Of a DNA stretch of 64,000 bases, positions 1 to 11,092 are shown one piece after another. Source of the stretch: Saturnia japonica (lineage: Eukaryota; Arthropoda; Insecta; Lepidoptera; Saturniidae); NCBI GenBank assembly GCA_033032175.1, contig CM065308.1:18533590-18597589 (forward strand). Direction: 5' to 3'. Within the stretch, counting starts at the first letter, position 1, and each line of letters opens with the position of its first letter. Below the pieces are notes generated by a model, which saw only the letters and a list, made by a program, of their open reading frames with translations, ran no database searches and was not told where the DNA came from. The position numbers and the translations under genes are program-made.

Positions 1-240
1 CCTCTCGGCAGCTGGATATATGAACACGACAAACCAAAAGAGTCCATTGTAACGGGTTTTTCACCAGGTGCATGGCGGTCGCGACCCAGTTTGTTACATT
101 AACGTGTCCTATCACCCATGATACCATCCAGACGAATGCAAAATTTAGTATTAATTACTATAAATTATATTGACTAATGAATATAATAAAATTGTCAACG
201 GCACATGGAGCGAAGTAAGTTAATGTAAGGTTACAAGCCC
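1..240. other. Unassigned AT-rich start of window
   Basis: No gene or repeat recognised. The sequence runs directly into a LINE C-terminal fragment, so part of it may be more decayed coding sequence of that element, but I could not find a convincing frame. Confidence 0.3.
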
Positions 241-244
241 GGTG

Positions 245-528
245 GATTATTACAAGAATAATGAAAAGAACAAAAGTAAGAGATGTTCCCAAAACAAAAT
301 AAAAGTGTAACTGGACTGGACACATCGTGAAGTCAAACAGAGGAAAATGGACGAAAGACATCAAGGAATACTACCCAAAAAATGGGTAAATACAAAGAGG
401 ACCGCAAATAAAAAGATGTAAAGATGATCTACCAGAAAGATGGAGAAGATTTGCTCGCTTCTAGAACTAGGGGATCCCTATGTCTAAGGACAACCTGAAA
501 AACAAAGTGGTTGCTGAAGAATAACATT
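245..528 (+). pseudogene. LINE C-terminal fragment (endonuclease-reverse transcriptase type)
   Basis: One plus-strand frame from about 261 to 526 reads like the extreme C-terminus of RTE-like non-LTR retrotransposon proteins of insects: a W-x-GHIV core (WTGHIV), then a KWTKDI stretch, a GP-x-IKR segment and DDLPERWRR. At least four in-frame stops (after VPKTK, after PKNG and two after RFARF) show it is dead. The intact protein would carry an endonuclease and a reverse transcriptase upstream; neither is present, as expected of a 5'-truncated LINE insertion. The family assignment is by pattern recognition only. No neighbouring gene depends on it. Confidence 0.65.
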
Positions 529-689
529 ATGTACTTATTATTTACTTTATACTTAATTCGTTATTATAATATTTAACTAAGATACCCATGGTCAGTGATT
601 AAATGCTTTATCTATAAATCTATAATATAGGCACTAAGCTAAACTAAACTACAACTCTATATCTAATCTTCATAGCGAACGTCTTCTGA

Positions 690-905
690 GATAAACGCGG
701 CGATATATCACGCACCGGTTTGCGGTGTTCAAGGGTCGCGGGGAGGGGCGGGTACGCCCGACTCGCATGCGAGATTCCACGCACACATCCGCTCGACGCC
801 ACATTTGAATGCGGTGTATTAGTGAATGGTTAGATTTATCGCCGCGGCGTAACGACAGACGTCGTGCGATTTATTTGCTTTGAGAGGGCACAGTGCAGAT
901 TATGC
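690..905. other. GC/CpG-rich island, possible promoter or 5' exon
   Basis: This stretch is much richer in G, C and CpG than its AT-rich surroundings (a run such as GGTCGCGGGGAGGGGCGGGT at about 731-750, then CCGCGGCG near 841). I see no open frame, repeat hallmark or TATA box. Unmethylated insect genomes do not have classical CpG islands, but GC-rich islands in AT-rich intergenic DNA often mark promoters, 5' UTR exons or conserved enhancers. Function is inferred only. Confidence 0.25.
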
Positions 906-1161
906 AGTAGTGTAATACGCAAAGAGGTTTTAAGCGAGACGGCACTCAGGAACAGTGTCTATTTGGAAGTAAACTGAGAACACGTTTCATTATCCGATCG
1001 CTCGACCAAGAGACACCAAGAGTCGTTGCTTACTTATAAAGTGCGTACGGTCACAGAGCACACCTGTTGCTGTCGCGACCAGCCAATAGGGTGTGGGTCA
1101 ATAGTACGAATACTAAGTCATTAGAACGGACTAATATGTATTAAACAGTGTCTTATTTAAT

Positions 1162-1655
1162 ACTAGCTGTGCCCGTGGCTTCGCTCACGTGAACTACAAA
1201 ATACCCGCGCGAATCTTGCTCCCCTGCTCCCGACTATTTTAAAGACAAAATGCTTATTGTAGGTGTTTCTTAGAAGACAGACGTATACTCTTCCTGACTT
1301 TTTTGTAGACCTTTTGAATGCATAAAATTATGTAGTACATTAATTTGCTCTTATGGTTTACTCAGCGCCCGAATTGATGCACCATGATCATTTTTTTAAA
1401 TGTGTGGAACGGTCTAATCTTTTTTCTAAAATAAAAGAAGCTTAAGTTACTCCCATAAAATTAGCTATCTACCAGTGAAAGTCCTGTCAAAATCGGTTGA
1501 ACCGTTTCGGAGTTTAGACAAAAAATCAAGACAGACAAAATTTTTAAAAATTGGTTTTTTCGTTATAGGTATCCTATATACTTTTATATGCATTTAGTAA
1601 AAAGCTGTTATTTCGACATTACAAACAGACACTTCAATTATATTAACTGTTTTAT
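1162..1655 (+). mobile_element. Interspersed repeat, family A (CTAGCTG...ACTTCAATT)
   Basis: A nearly complete copy of a ~500-bp repeat that begins CTAGCTGTGCCCGTGGCTTC and ends with a TGCATTTAGTAAAAAGC block followed by ACAAACAGACACTTCAATT. Other copies in the window are at 16330-16862 (minus), 21805-22320 (plus), 34827-35138 (minus, internally shorter) and fragments at 59265-59490 and 63600-63806. No protein is encoded, so it is non-autonomous. The CTAGCTG end read in reverse gives ...CAGCTAG|T, which is compatible with a Helitron-like 3' end; a SINE or LINE tail is an alternative. Confidence 0.7.
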
Positions 1656-3333
1656 AGTTGAGGTTTTGGTAGAGAAACATTCCAAATATAGAGGTGACTT
1701 ATAGAGTTTTTTGCAGGTTATTTTAACCAGTCATGTTGTGGTTCTTTTATAATTCATAAACTTGTTTTACATGTTATGGTTTGGTTATTGTACACAAATA
1801 AAGTGGATTATAAATAATAACTAGAAGCATGCATTTCAAGTTGCCACAAAAACTCCCTGAACCGTTTTAACAAGAGAGCCACCATCTTGCTAAAGTTTGA
1901 AGTTGTTTCAACTCTGAAAAAAAAAAAAAATATATATATATATATATACACATGTTGCAATAAAAAGAAGAAAAAATGATAACGAATAAGTATTATTTTT
2001 TTATGGGGAGGAAATAGCAAACGGACGCGTAGTTCCACAAGCTTATACCTATCTATTAACAGACTTAATAAACATAAGTAAGTGACTAGGAAGTGACTGA
2101 TCTAAATCAGTCATTGATCGTTTATCCTTAAAAAGTAAATTGGAACACCTAAATACAAAATTACATTGTCAAACGCCGTTTGGTAAAGTTAAAAGACTAC
2201 CTATTTGACATGCGCCAAGGTATAATTATTGGTGCTCTTGAGTGGAAACGCGGGTGGCGTTTAGTTCATAAAAAAGTATTCCTCTGTTTAACTGTTCCGT
2301 TACCTGGTTCTCTATAGCAAATATTTTTATACAATACCATATCTCTACCGAAATCACGTTCCTATGTTTAAAATTTTGTATAAATGGATTATTACAAGAA
2401 ACGGGAGCCTTTTAAAATTGCCTCCTTTATCATCCTTTATCAGATATGTAAAGAAATTTGACGAATGTAAAAAATATAGGAAAGTAAAAATATATTCATT
2501 GGTAAGTCCTTCCTATTTTATTCTTAAAAAAAATATTAAAATTGCTCCAGTCTTGAAGGAGGAAAAAGGGAATACGAAATTATGATTTCATTTATTATAC
2601 TTAGGTATAATCAGTCCGTACTTTAGTTGTCTCTTTCGCGCTCTATTTGGTCGTTCCGCTACACAGCGAAGGCAATATATTTCTTATAAAACGTATTGCT
2701 CAAATGTCCTGCTGACCGCGTTTCCTCTTAAATATTATATTACTATTTTAACTTGATATAATTGAAATTTGATTCAATATAATTGAATATTGACTTCAAA
2801 TTGTTTACAATTGTGATCAAAATCAAAACTTTTCATTTTTATATTTCATTTTATATTAACCAAATTTCACTTTCCTTTCACTTCGTCAACAGTGAAACAG
2901 TAGATATTCACACAGTTTTGTTGTTTTCTGATATTAAATCAAATGTTAATTCTTCTTATACGTGCGTCTCTCTTTTACAGTGAAATAAAATAGAAGTTAG
3001 TTAGGCAGGCTTCAAAAATAAAGTTTCATAATACTTTCATATAACCAGGAACGCTCGTGTTACGAAATTAAAATTTGCAATGCTGATAAAACATTTTACT
3101 GTGTGTATTTAACAACAGTACGGACGTCTCGCATATTGGTGGTATGCGGATTTCGTTACGTGTTTTACTTATACTTCCCGTATGTACGTCGAATCCCGTA
3201 GTCTTAAACCGTCTCGGCACGTTTAGCGTTACGAAGATTTATTTAATTTTGTTATACATTTTTTTCCCTCCGGCGGAAAGCACTTAGATCCGAAAACTGG
3301 TTGAATTTATTCTGATATCATTTTTGACAGATC
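1656..3333. other. AT-rich region without recognised gene
   Basis: Contains a poly-A plus (TA)n tract at about 1918-1948 and otherwise AT-rich unique-looking DNA. The short open frames here have no recognisable domains and are what AT-rich chance predicts. Confidence 0.4.
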
Positions 3334-3666
3334 ATGAAACATTTTGTTTATTTCTATATATTGTACGGTTTTTTTAATTCAATGCTCCTAGGTACTCTGC
3401 ACAATAACGGTCTTGGATTTCTCAGCATTTCTTTCATGCTTTTTTTTTTGGAAATTGCTTTTTATGTAATTTTGAACTGTTTCATTTATTTTATTTGTTT
3501 CTTTCTTACAAAAACATACAATATTATCAAATACATCGCCAAGCCAATTATATGTATATACAAATACTTTTTTGGAAATTTTGATTGGAATTTGAACTTA
3601 CCACCCACCGTTATTAATGCAAATTCTCGTCAAACTATCACTAAAAATGTCACTCACCTGAGATAA
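3334..3666 (+). CDS. Uncertain hydrophobic 110-residue open frame
   Basis: The longest open frame outside retroelements. It starts with ATG just after a pyrimidine-rich, AG-ending stretch (ATTTTTGACAG) and encodes a protein dominated by Phe, Tyr, Ile and Leu, with roughly three hydrophobic segments (about residues 5-20, 28-58 and 65-80) and a polar C-terminus (NSRQTITKNVTHLR). I recognise no family. Insect chemoreceptor exons look superficially like this, but the diagnostic C-terminal receptor motif is absent. The base composition matches the surrounding AT-rich DNA, which favours chance. Confidence 0.12.
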   Translation: MKHFVYFYILYGFFNSMLLGTLHNNGLGFLSISFMLFFLEIAFYVILNCFIYFICFFLTKTYNIIKYIAKPIICIYKYFFGNFDWNLNLPPTVINANSRQTITKNVTHLR

Positions 3667-3761
3667 ATAACTCACTCTGCGTATGCTCCTGATGAGAAGA
3701 ATGATGATTGCAAACCTCGTAGAACCAAAACTTAAACCAGTAAATTTTTTTTAGAGCGAGG

Positions 3762-3960
3762 AAAAAGAATTTAACCAAAATGGTTCAGTGCTGGCGCTTT
3801 CAATCCAGCATGGTACAATATGAGTTCGGTACCTGTAAGACGCTTGAGCTTTCGGTGAAGCAAAACAACATCGCGATAAAACAATATCGTGGTGAAACCA
3901 TATAAGGAACTTTCTAATGATAACATGGTCAATTACCAACTTCAAGTTGAATATTTTAGC
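3762..3960 (+). mobile_element. tRNA-headed SINE copy, family S1
   Basis: Begins with a tRNA-like head: an A-box-like TGGTTCAGTGCTGG near 3780 and a B-box-like GAGTTCGGTACC near 3820. It shares the following GAGCTTTCGGTGA... body and GTGGTGAAACCAT region with the copy at 5146-5458. It has no coding capacity and is probably transcribed by RNA polymerase III when intact. It is 3'-truncated relative to the second copy. Confidence 0.5.
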
Positions 3961-5145
3961 ATGTTAGCAAAAGGGATTGCATCGTCATATAAAATGATCA
4001 TCAGATTTTTAGTATCATCAACAACTCTCGCTACCGCTCTCCCTACCATCATTCCTTAAGACTGATGCTATACACTAGCTTGTATAATCTCTAAAAAAGT
4101 TTAATAGACACCCAGCATGAATAATATCGTATGTAACTTTAATTACAATAAATGAAACTCTACGTTAAGCGAATACAGAAAAGATACTCTATAATAGAGT
4201 TTTACAGCCTCATTTCGTAGAGATGGAAATAGAAATGGAAAAAAATGGAAATCATAAAATTTACATTTGCTCTAGTATCCCAAAAAAGTCATGCATTTGA
4301 TTATTTTTTTATGAATCTTCTGGAAACCATGGCTGAATTTGTTACGATATTATTCATATTGCGTTAATGATGATTATTATATTTACCAACCTTTACGTGT
4401 GTTCTCTGAATTTATTTTAAAAGCACCTACTTTTACATCAATAATATTTTTAACCTTATATTATAGAAGAACGTTAACTATTTTTTACCTATTTTGTGAC
4501 CATAATTATAGTACAAATATGGATTTTACTGTAATCATTTGTGTTATCCAAATCCATATGTTAAACTTTATTACTTTAATGAAACTTATCTTTATTTAAA
4601 TATTGATACAATATTCCGGTTCGAAGGCATAAGTCGGGTTTAAGTTGAGTTCTCGTTCGAAATAACTTAGATACAGGGATTTACATATCGCGAGCGTTAC
4701 CATTGTTTCTAGTCATCAAAATATCACTTTAATGATCTTTTTTCATAATGAAAAAAAAGAAAAAAAAAGTGATGTATAATTTCTGTTATATTTAGTCAGA
4801 ATATATACTCGTAGGGACCGAACGTAGGCTAAAAGCAATTTCATTTCTGTCACAAAAAAATTGTTAAGGAAATAAAAGAAGTTACCGTTTACATCCTTTT
4901 GAATTTGTTTCATTATAATAATTGTCCATCTCTGAGTAACATTATGAAACCAGAATAACCAGTGACATAACCAGATGTAGCTAACGGACGCCTTAGAACG
5001 TCTATTCAATAGTATGGGTCGATTGTATGAACGCTAAGTCAATAGTACGATTGCCCTATCAATAGTATAGGTGTGGACATAATATTTATAGAAAAGTTGA
5101 TATTACAATAGTTATCATTAAATATTTCTTTTCATCTCAAATTCG
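3961..5145. other. AT-rich region without recognised gene
   Basis: No gene recognised. A short motif TCAATAGTA[CT]G recurs three times at about 5006-5065 and once more near 1099; see findings. Confidence 0.35.
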
Positions 5146-5458
5146 GTGGTTCAGTGCTAGCGTACACGGACACCGCGTCGATCGACATGAGTTCAAATCC
5201 CTACAATGAGCCTGAGATTTCGGTGATAGAAAATATCATGTTGAAACTATAGCATGGTGGTAGGAGGGTATTGTCCAATACTCGCCTGGTTAGCTACCAC
5301 CACCCTTAATTTGAAAATTTGACGCCAAACACCTATGGGTGTGTTCCGGAAGCTGCACTTGAGAACCAGACCTCTCACTAAGCTTAGTGTGTTTCCATCT
5401 CAGACCACATCGTCACTTAACATCAGGTAATATTGTGGGCACAACGCTAACCTTATAA
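5146..5458 (+). mobile_element. tRNA-headed SINE copy, family S1 (longer)
   Basis: A-box-like GGTTCAGTGCTAGCG, then B-box-like GAGTTCAAATCCC, then a ~200-bp body with GTGTTCCGGAAGCTGCACTT and a tail ACATCAGGTAATATTGTGGG. The 3' body also occurs alone or in variant form near 17480-17585, 21200-21330 and 28030-28110, so this is a moderately abundant family. tRNA-derived SINEs depend on LINE enzymes for mobility. Confidence 0.6.
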
Positions 5459-5469
5459 ACAAAAAAAAG

Positions 5470-5800
5470 TTGAGAGATGTCAAGGGATACCCGGATGGAA
5501 CGAAGTTCCTTTCGATTAATTAGTGAAGGAATTGTAATAATTTTTTTTTTTTTTTAAGTTATAATATTTTTTTTTATTATTAACAAATATAACGTAATAT
5601 AAACTTAATCAGTAGGCTCAAAAATATCTGGCTTGCTTTCTATAAGAGAGAGAGAGAGACAGACAGAGAAACATGCGCACGCCGCACAGCTTACAATAGC
5701 TTACTATAGCAAAAAGTGTCGTTACAACTTTTCGTGAGATTTTTTTCCGTCTAGCCCCCTTTCACAACGCGCGATAAGGAACTTCGTTCCAATAACTGTA
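5470..5800. mobile_element. MITE-like palindromic element, family M1
   Basis: The left end carries GGATACCCGGATGGAACGAA followed by GTTCC; the right end carries the inverted form GGAACTTCGTTCC at 5781-5793. Similar ends occur at 15740-16165 and, as a left end only, at 60255-60300. The interior is AT-rich with a poly-T tract (about 5541-5556) and a short (GA)n tract (5646-5660). There is no transposase. Exact terminal inverted repeats and target-site duplication could not be fixed. Confidence 0.45.
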
Positions 5801-5846
5801 GTGTATTGACTTCACGAGGTAATGTATTGACTTCGTCTCAAGCGCC

Positions 5847-5853
5847 TATATAA
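5847..5853 (+). promoter_or_regulatory. TATA-like box TATATAA
   Basis: TATATAA lies in a locally GC-richer stretch (5820-5930), preceded by two copies of TGTATTGACTTC. No clear initiator follows at the expected distance, so this is a weak candidate. Confidence 0.15.
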
Positions 5854-5953
5854 CAGAGAAGAGCGCATGTGGCGAGGATTGACAAGCCGACCGTCGTGCG
5901 GAGCTGACGTATACTGGTGAGGTGATGGTGATTTGATATAGATCTGGACAATA

Positions 5954-7790
5954 CACTAACAATAATATATAAAAATAAGAAATATTAAGGAGTGTGCGAT
6001 GGTAGGGGCAAAATTTCTTAAATTGTAATGAACTCGAGTAAAAGTTTACTAATTAAATTTATATTTGCCAGATGGTAAGAAAAGTCCTTTGTTTCATTAG
6101 AAATTTTGCAAGGGAAACTTGGAACAACAACGACGCGTCGCAACACCTACCTAATGCGATGTGATCGATATTATTTTTTTCATTTCAAAACTTGCCCTAC
6201 CTGAGATTTACTGGAACTTTTTTTATTTCTCTCTAACACACACACACACACCCATACACACAAAACACTTACACTCACACTGTTATTTGGCATCACACAG
6301 TTCTGACATGACGCTTTACATACTCGGTAATGTTGTGTGTGTCGATTCAAAGCTTGAGATAGCAACGGCTTAGTTTTACTTGTTGATATCGTATTTCACA
6401 AGCATACAGGATACATCGTATTCATTTACGATATAATATGTAGATCTTCACTGTTATTATATACATTCGTACTAGTACCTATAATGGTTATTTATACCTG
6501 CAGAGAGGTATAGGACACTAGGAAATTTCTTTACTGAAGACTGATGACCCTATAGAAGATCTTAGACAAATAACCTTGTGTTGTGGTCCTGCAGTAAGTA
6601 GGTTTTCCAGGGCTCCTTGGGGTAGGGTTCAAGGTAACGAGCTAGTATGATATTACTATTATATTACAGTATATTACTATGGTATTACAAGCGTCCATAA
6701 GCTAAGGTAGCCGTTTACAATCAGCCGAGATGTGTGCTTAGTTGCCACATTAGTTGTATAAAAAACGAAACTATTATAATATTTTTATTCATTTTTTAAA
6801 CTTTATTTATAGTAATACATAGCTCATGTGCTCCAACTTAGTTTTAATTTTTATTCCGCTGCAGGATCACACCTTTCGCGATATAAATAATATTTTTTCT
6901 GGTAACTGGCTATTTAATGTATAAATATCAGCTGATGTTGTGTACATCATCCCAAATAATTATAATTATTTTTACAAATTTAATCGTTCTACTCTCGAAG
7001 GAAACATTTCCACATTCCTTCATTATCACAGTTTCTTTTGGTATAGGATTACTAACAGACATATTTACTTTTAATAATCAAAAACGAAATAAACTCTCCG
7101 ATTACAATTGTTTATAAAAATAATTGGGAATTCGAGTTGTTGGTTATTTTATTGTTAAACGCAAAGTACATATAATAAAACAGTCGAAACGAACGTTAAT
7201 GTGACCTCTTTTCGTATTCGGGGACTGGAAAAATTCAGACAAATATAAATACTATTACAATATGAGACGAATTGACGCCCTATATTAAACGACTAGAAAT
7301 TGTAAATTACTGCGGGAGAATTGTAGCATGCTTTGCCCGGGCACGCGAGAGTCGTGTGTTTTTTTTGTTATTATTTTATACCAGTAATGAACATTACTAA
7401 ACAGATGTATTTAAGTGAGAAATAAACGTTCATATACTGATTATTTCTTTACTTCATGGTGAAGTTATTATGTATTTAAACTATAATGTACACATTTTAC
7501 TATGTGATTATATTAGGCTCTCGTAAAGGAATTATTAATCTTTATAAATAAATACAAAAACAGGTGGTTATTCGTATTAAGGGAAAAATGAAACAGTTTT
7601 ATAATATACGTAAAAAAATCCTATTATGTAATCAGTACGCAAGAAAAACAGGTCTTAACTATATCTTACAAAATTCTTAGCTTAATTATGCCTTGTCGTA
7701 AACAATTCCTCTTAATAGATTTTTAACATTTTTACATAATATCCACACATTTTGTATTCGTATAATAATAATCTGTAATAATCGTAATAA
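5954..7790. other. AT-rich region with (CA)n tract
   Basis: Contains a (CA)n microsatellite at about 6236-6252 and otherwise AT-rich DNA without recognised genes or repeats. Confidence 0.35.
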
Positions 7791-7799
7791 TCTATAGCT

Positions 7800-8065
7800 C
7801 TTATAAAACGTAGCACTCGATCTCTACCGCTACGAGTCGTAGTAGTTTTGCGTAGCACATCTAAAAGCGTTTGCTACACACCGTAGCAATATTAAATCAC
7901 AAATACATTAGATTTCTTTCTTTATGAACTGACTTGTTCAGTATTACTAAAATATTATTAGTTGGTAGCAACGTACAATTCAATATTTCATCGAGTCGTA
8001 GTGTCTTTGCGTAGCACATCTAACCGTGTACGCTTCACCATAGCAAAATAGCACAGCTGTACTTG
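7800..8065. repeat. Paired GTAGC-rich direct repeats
   Basis: Two similar ~57-bp blocks about 158 bp apart, each with CGAGTCGTAGT, then TTTGCGTAGCACATCTAA and ending in a TAGCAA box (near 7831 and 7989). A related GTAGC-rich cluster lies in both copies of the large duplication (38716-38830 and 44074-44190). Probably a decayed interspersed element; no coding capacity. Confidence 0.5.
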
Positions 8066-8239
8066 TTTCTTATGTTGGTACAGACTCGAAACAGCGTTGT
8101 TTAACATACTCCTTTCTCATTCGATATATTATTGAATAAGCGGATTAAATATGAAAATGAAGAGTTGCAAGCGTAGAATAATATGATGCAATATCTATTT
8201 GTTTACACTGGATTCAGTTTGACGGATTATAACTATAAT

Positions 8240-8470
8240 ATGTAATTTTTTGTACTTTATCCTTACAAGCTTTTATTTGACTTGCTTTGTTAGTATGGAT
8301 CAAATTTTTCAACTGAATTTCAAAACAATTTTCCCCAACCGATTGAGCTAAAATTTTGCATACACGTTTAATTCTGATGGCAACGTATGGCTAGTGACGT
8401 CATTCTAAATCCAATGTGGTGGACTCCCAAAGATGGCAGATCAGTTATTTTTTATGCAACACCATGATAC
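8240..8470. mobile_element. Probable interspersed repeat fragment (CCAACCGATTGAGC type)
   Basis: Contains the phrases CCGATTGAGCTAAAATTTTG and TGACGTCATTCTAAATCCAA that I associate with common moth/butterfly repeats. No coding capacity. There is a single copy in this window, so the assignment rests on recollection only. Confidence 0.35.
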
Positions 8471-9985
8471 GGATATGAAATGAAACGATTTGCTGAGAAG
8501 AACACAAAAAAATATTAATTAAAAAAACTTGTTTAAAAAAGCTTTTATTCATCATTTCAATCATTGTAAAAATGGGTAGCGCAAAATAATAAAGAAGGAA
8601 AGTGGAATTTAAACTTAATAAATTTCTTGCGCGTTAGAAGTTTTTTATTTATGTTTTTTATGTCATAAGTAATAATTGCTGTTATGAAATGTTTAATACT
8701 TTCTGGAACGCTTTTATATAATACCGTTTTACTGACGACATGCGATTTATCTATAAAGCCTGATAGATTAAAATGCCACTGCACCCCTGTATTTCTCGCA
8801 ACACATGGCCACCGTTCTGTGTCACAGCAGGTGAGAAGGGCGATTTCACATCCGCCTCCGTAAATAATACAACGTCAGTTGAGGATTTAACGTCGTCACA
8901 TTGACAAAGGAAAATGTGCCTCGAGTTATGACCCTCTCGGTTCCCTTTTGTTTGGCTAATGCCTGACGTTTTTTCATACTTTTTTTTGTTGGATACCTTT
9001 ATTTTTTTTTTACAGTGAAAAGTAGCAGGTGTCGAGTTTTGTGACGGTAACTCTCTTTCGGCCCTGCTGGGTGTCGGTCTTAATTTTACTTATATCCAAA
9101 ATATTTATCATGTCTGCTTTAAGTAAAGATATTTTTGTTTGCTTATTGCTATTTTTATTATGAATTAAATTTGGCTTACTTCAGTTTACTATTATTTAGA
9201 AATTGACGATGTGGTTTATTGTTAAATTCAATTGCTAAGTCAATAATTAATATTGGTTACCCTAATAGTTTCAAAATAGTTATCTCTCAAATAAATGGTA
9301 TATTTCTATCTAATAAGATTAAAAAATTCGTTGTACATATAAATTATTTTTTCAATATTATATGTATACATAATAAATAGATTTATATATTGAGGAATAC
9401 TTGTGGGTGAATAAAATAAATAATATTGAGAGCTGGACAATGTATAAATACTATGTCTGAATTTTTCTATATTTATCAGTTGTTATCTGAAAATGTTAGT
9501 ATTCTAATACTCTGTAAATGTAATTAATAATTATTTATCTAAATTTTTGTGTGTATGTGTATAAATATATCAACTGAGAATTCTTTGGTGTATTAGAATT
9601 GAATAGTACTCTTTTGGCGTCTATGCACAAAGAATATAAAATCAATGATAGAAGTTTTGAAATTTCGTTATGGAAATAAATCTGAGAAATTTACGTATTA
9701 ATTTGATTGAAACAATAGAAAATACTATAGTTGGAAATTAAAATTGATTAGTCTTAATTTTTAATACATTAAAATCTGAGGTTTAGATGGAAGCTATTTT
9801 GATAAGCCTTAACGAATACTACTCAATGAACGATTTCAATTCGGAATGCTCGAGCGAGAATCCAGCGGGAATCCAGTTTTCACGCCTGTGAGATATTTTA
9901 TTTACTTCAATAGTAAAATCTATTAGATTAAAATTATAATTCAGAAAGAAAAAAAATCTTATAATAATCAATATTCACATTAATG
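8471..9985. other. AT-rich region without recognised gene
   Basis: Mostly AT-rich. A GC-richer segment at 8790-8960 includes a consensus splice donor (CAGCAGGTGAGA near 8827), and TTTTTTTTTTACAG near 9015 would be a good acceptor. No supporting open frame was seen for either. Confidence 0.3.
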
Positions 9986-10172
9986 ATATTACCAGCTGTG
10001 CTTGCGGCTCCACTCATGTGAAAATAAAATTGCTTTTACTGGGATAAAAGTATTCTGTGTGTTAATACTGGTTATGAGCTATCTGTGTGTTAAATATCAT
10101 CCAAATCCGTGTAGTCGTTTTTCCGTGATTGAGTCAAAAACTCCCTTTCGCATTAATAATAATAGGAAATGC
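9986..10172 (-). mobile_element. Interspersed repeat, family B fragment
   Basis: Starts CAGCTGTGCTTGCGGCTCCA and continues with ACTGGGATAAAAGTATTCTG and a CATCCAAATCCGTG box. The reverse complement matches the family at 53785-54245 and 57145-57265, which reads towards AAATTTGGCACACAGATAG. Non-coding and non-autonomous, probably SINE- or Helitron-like. Confidence 0.6.
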
Positions 10173-10734
10173 GAAAGTAACTCTGTCTCTATGATTATCA
10201 CCCTATCACAACTAATCCTCTAAACCGATCGCAATGAAAATTAGAAGACATGCAGACAAAGTCATGGGAAAATCTAGTAAATAATGTATTGTGAAATACT
10301 ATGTACTAAGTTCACATAAGTTTTCGCATCAAGCTTTTTACTCGAAATATTACGACAGTTCGATCGATGGCCACAGAGTCAAACATCGGCACTCACATTC
10401 AACACAAAGCAGCTAATAACCCTGGGGAAATCTGCTAACGTTCTTGGATTCCGTAACTGCAGTAATAAACTGGCGATGCAGTTTCACTGGAAATTAACTT
10501 TAGCATCAAACTAAATCCTTGCACAGTCTTGTTCGTTTCGAAATGTAGATTTTTATTTTTATATAATATACTGAGAATAATTCCAGAAAGCCTGTATCAA
10601 TAGACCTACTCCTAAATCTATAAATATTAATAAATATTATGCACACACACACACACAGACAAACACGCACGTATATATATATATATATATATATATTAAT
10701 ATTGTTAATATCTATTGTATGTATATCCTTTAAG
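10173..10734. other. Unassigned region ending in microsatellites
   Basis: (CA)n at about 10640-10656 and (TA)n at about 10672-10695. The segment 10340-10520 is less AT-rich and free of recognised repeats, so it could be conserved non-coding DNA, but nothing proves it. Confidence 0.3.
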
Positions 10735-11092
10735 TACTAGCGGTCACCCAATGATCGAAATTTGACCGGCGACTTTTTAATTATAGACTATTTTCTGTTT
10801 GACATTTAAACAATGAAAATTATATCAATTGCTGTCACTTTTCATTGAGTGATAATGTCAATATTTTGGAGGGTCTAAGTTCAATGGCACTGGTCGGGTT
10901 AGGATTCGCAGTATTAATTTATTTTATTTCATGTATTAGTAACAGATATTATAGATAAATTTTAGCTTTTTGCACTCCTTCTCCATATAAACTTTAACCA
11001 TGCCAAATCTCACAGTCTTCCTTGCACGCAATACGCTTAAAAAGCGGTACAAAGTTTTTGCTTCACGTATTAATTTAATGATCATATTTATA
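10735..11092 (+). mobile_element. Interspersed repeat, family C
   Basis: A ~350-bp repeat from CTAGCGGTCACCCAATGATC through TTTGACATTTAAACAATG and ATTCGCAGTATTAATTTA to CTTCACGTATTAAT. A second copy in opposite orientation lies at 61905-62228, and a 3' portion at 54712-54890. No protein is encoded. The three copies establish the family directly from the sequence. Confidence 0.75.

Noticed and set aside
456..480. CTTCTAGAACTAGGGGATCC resembles the multiple-cloning site of a common plasmid, suggesting vector contamination
   Set aside because: It has a mismatch and an extra base relative to that polylinker, and it lies in register with the LINE C-terminal reading frame, which continues on both sides.
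1808..2038. 76-codon minus-strand open frame
   Set aside because: Its Phe/Tyr/Ile-rich middle is simply the translation of the poly-A and (TA)n tracts.
7800..8065. CRISPR-like spaced repeats
   Set aside because: Only two imperfect repeats, a spacer of ~100 bp, and a eukaryotic context.
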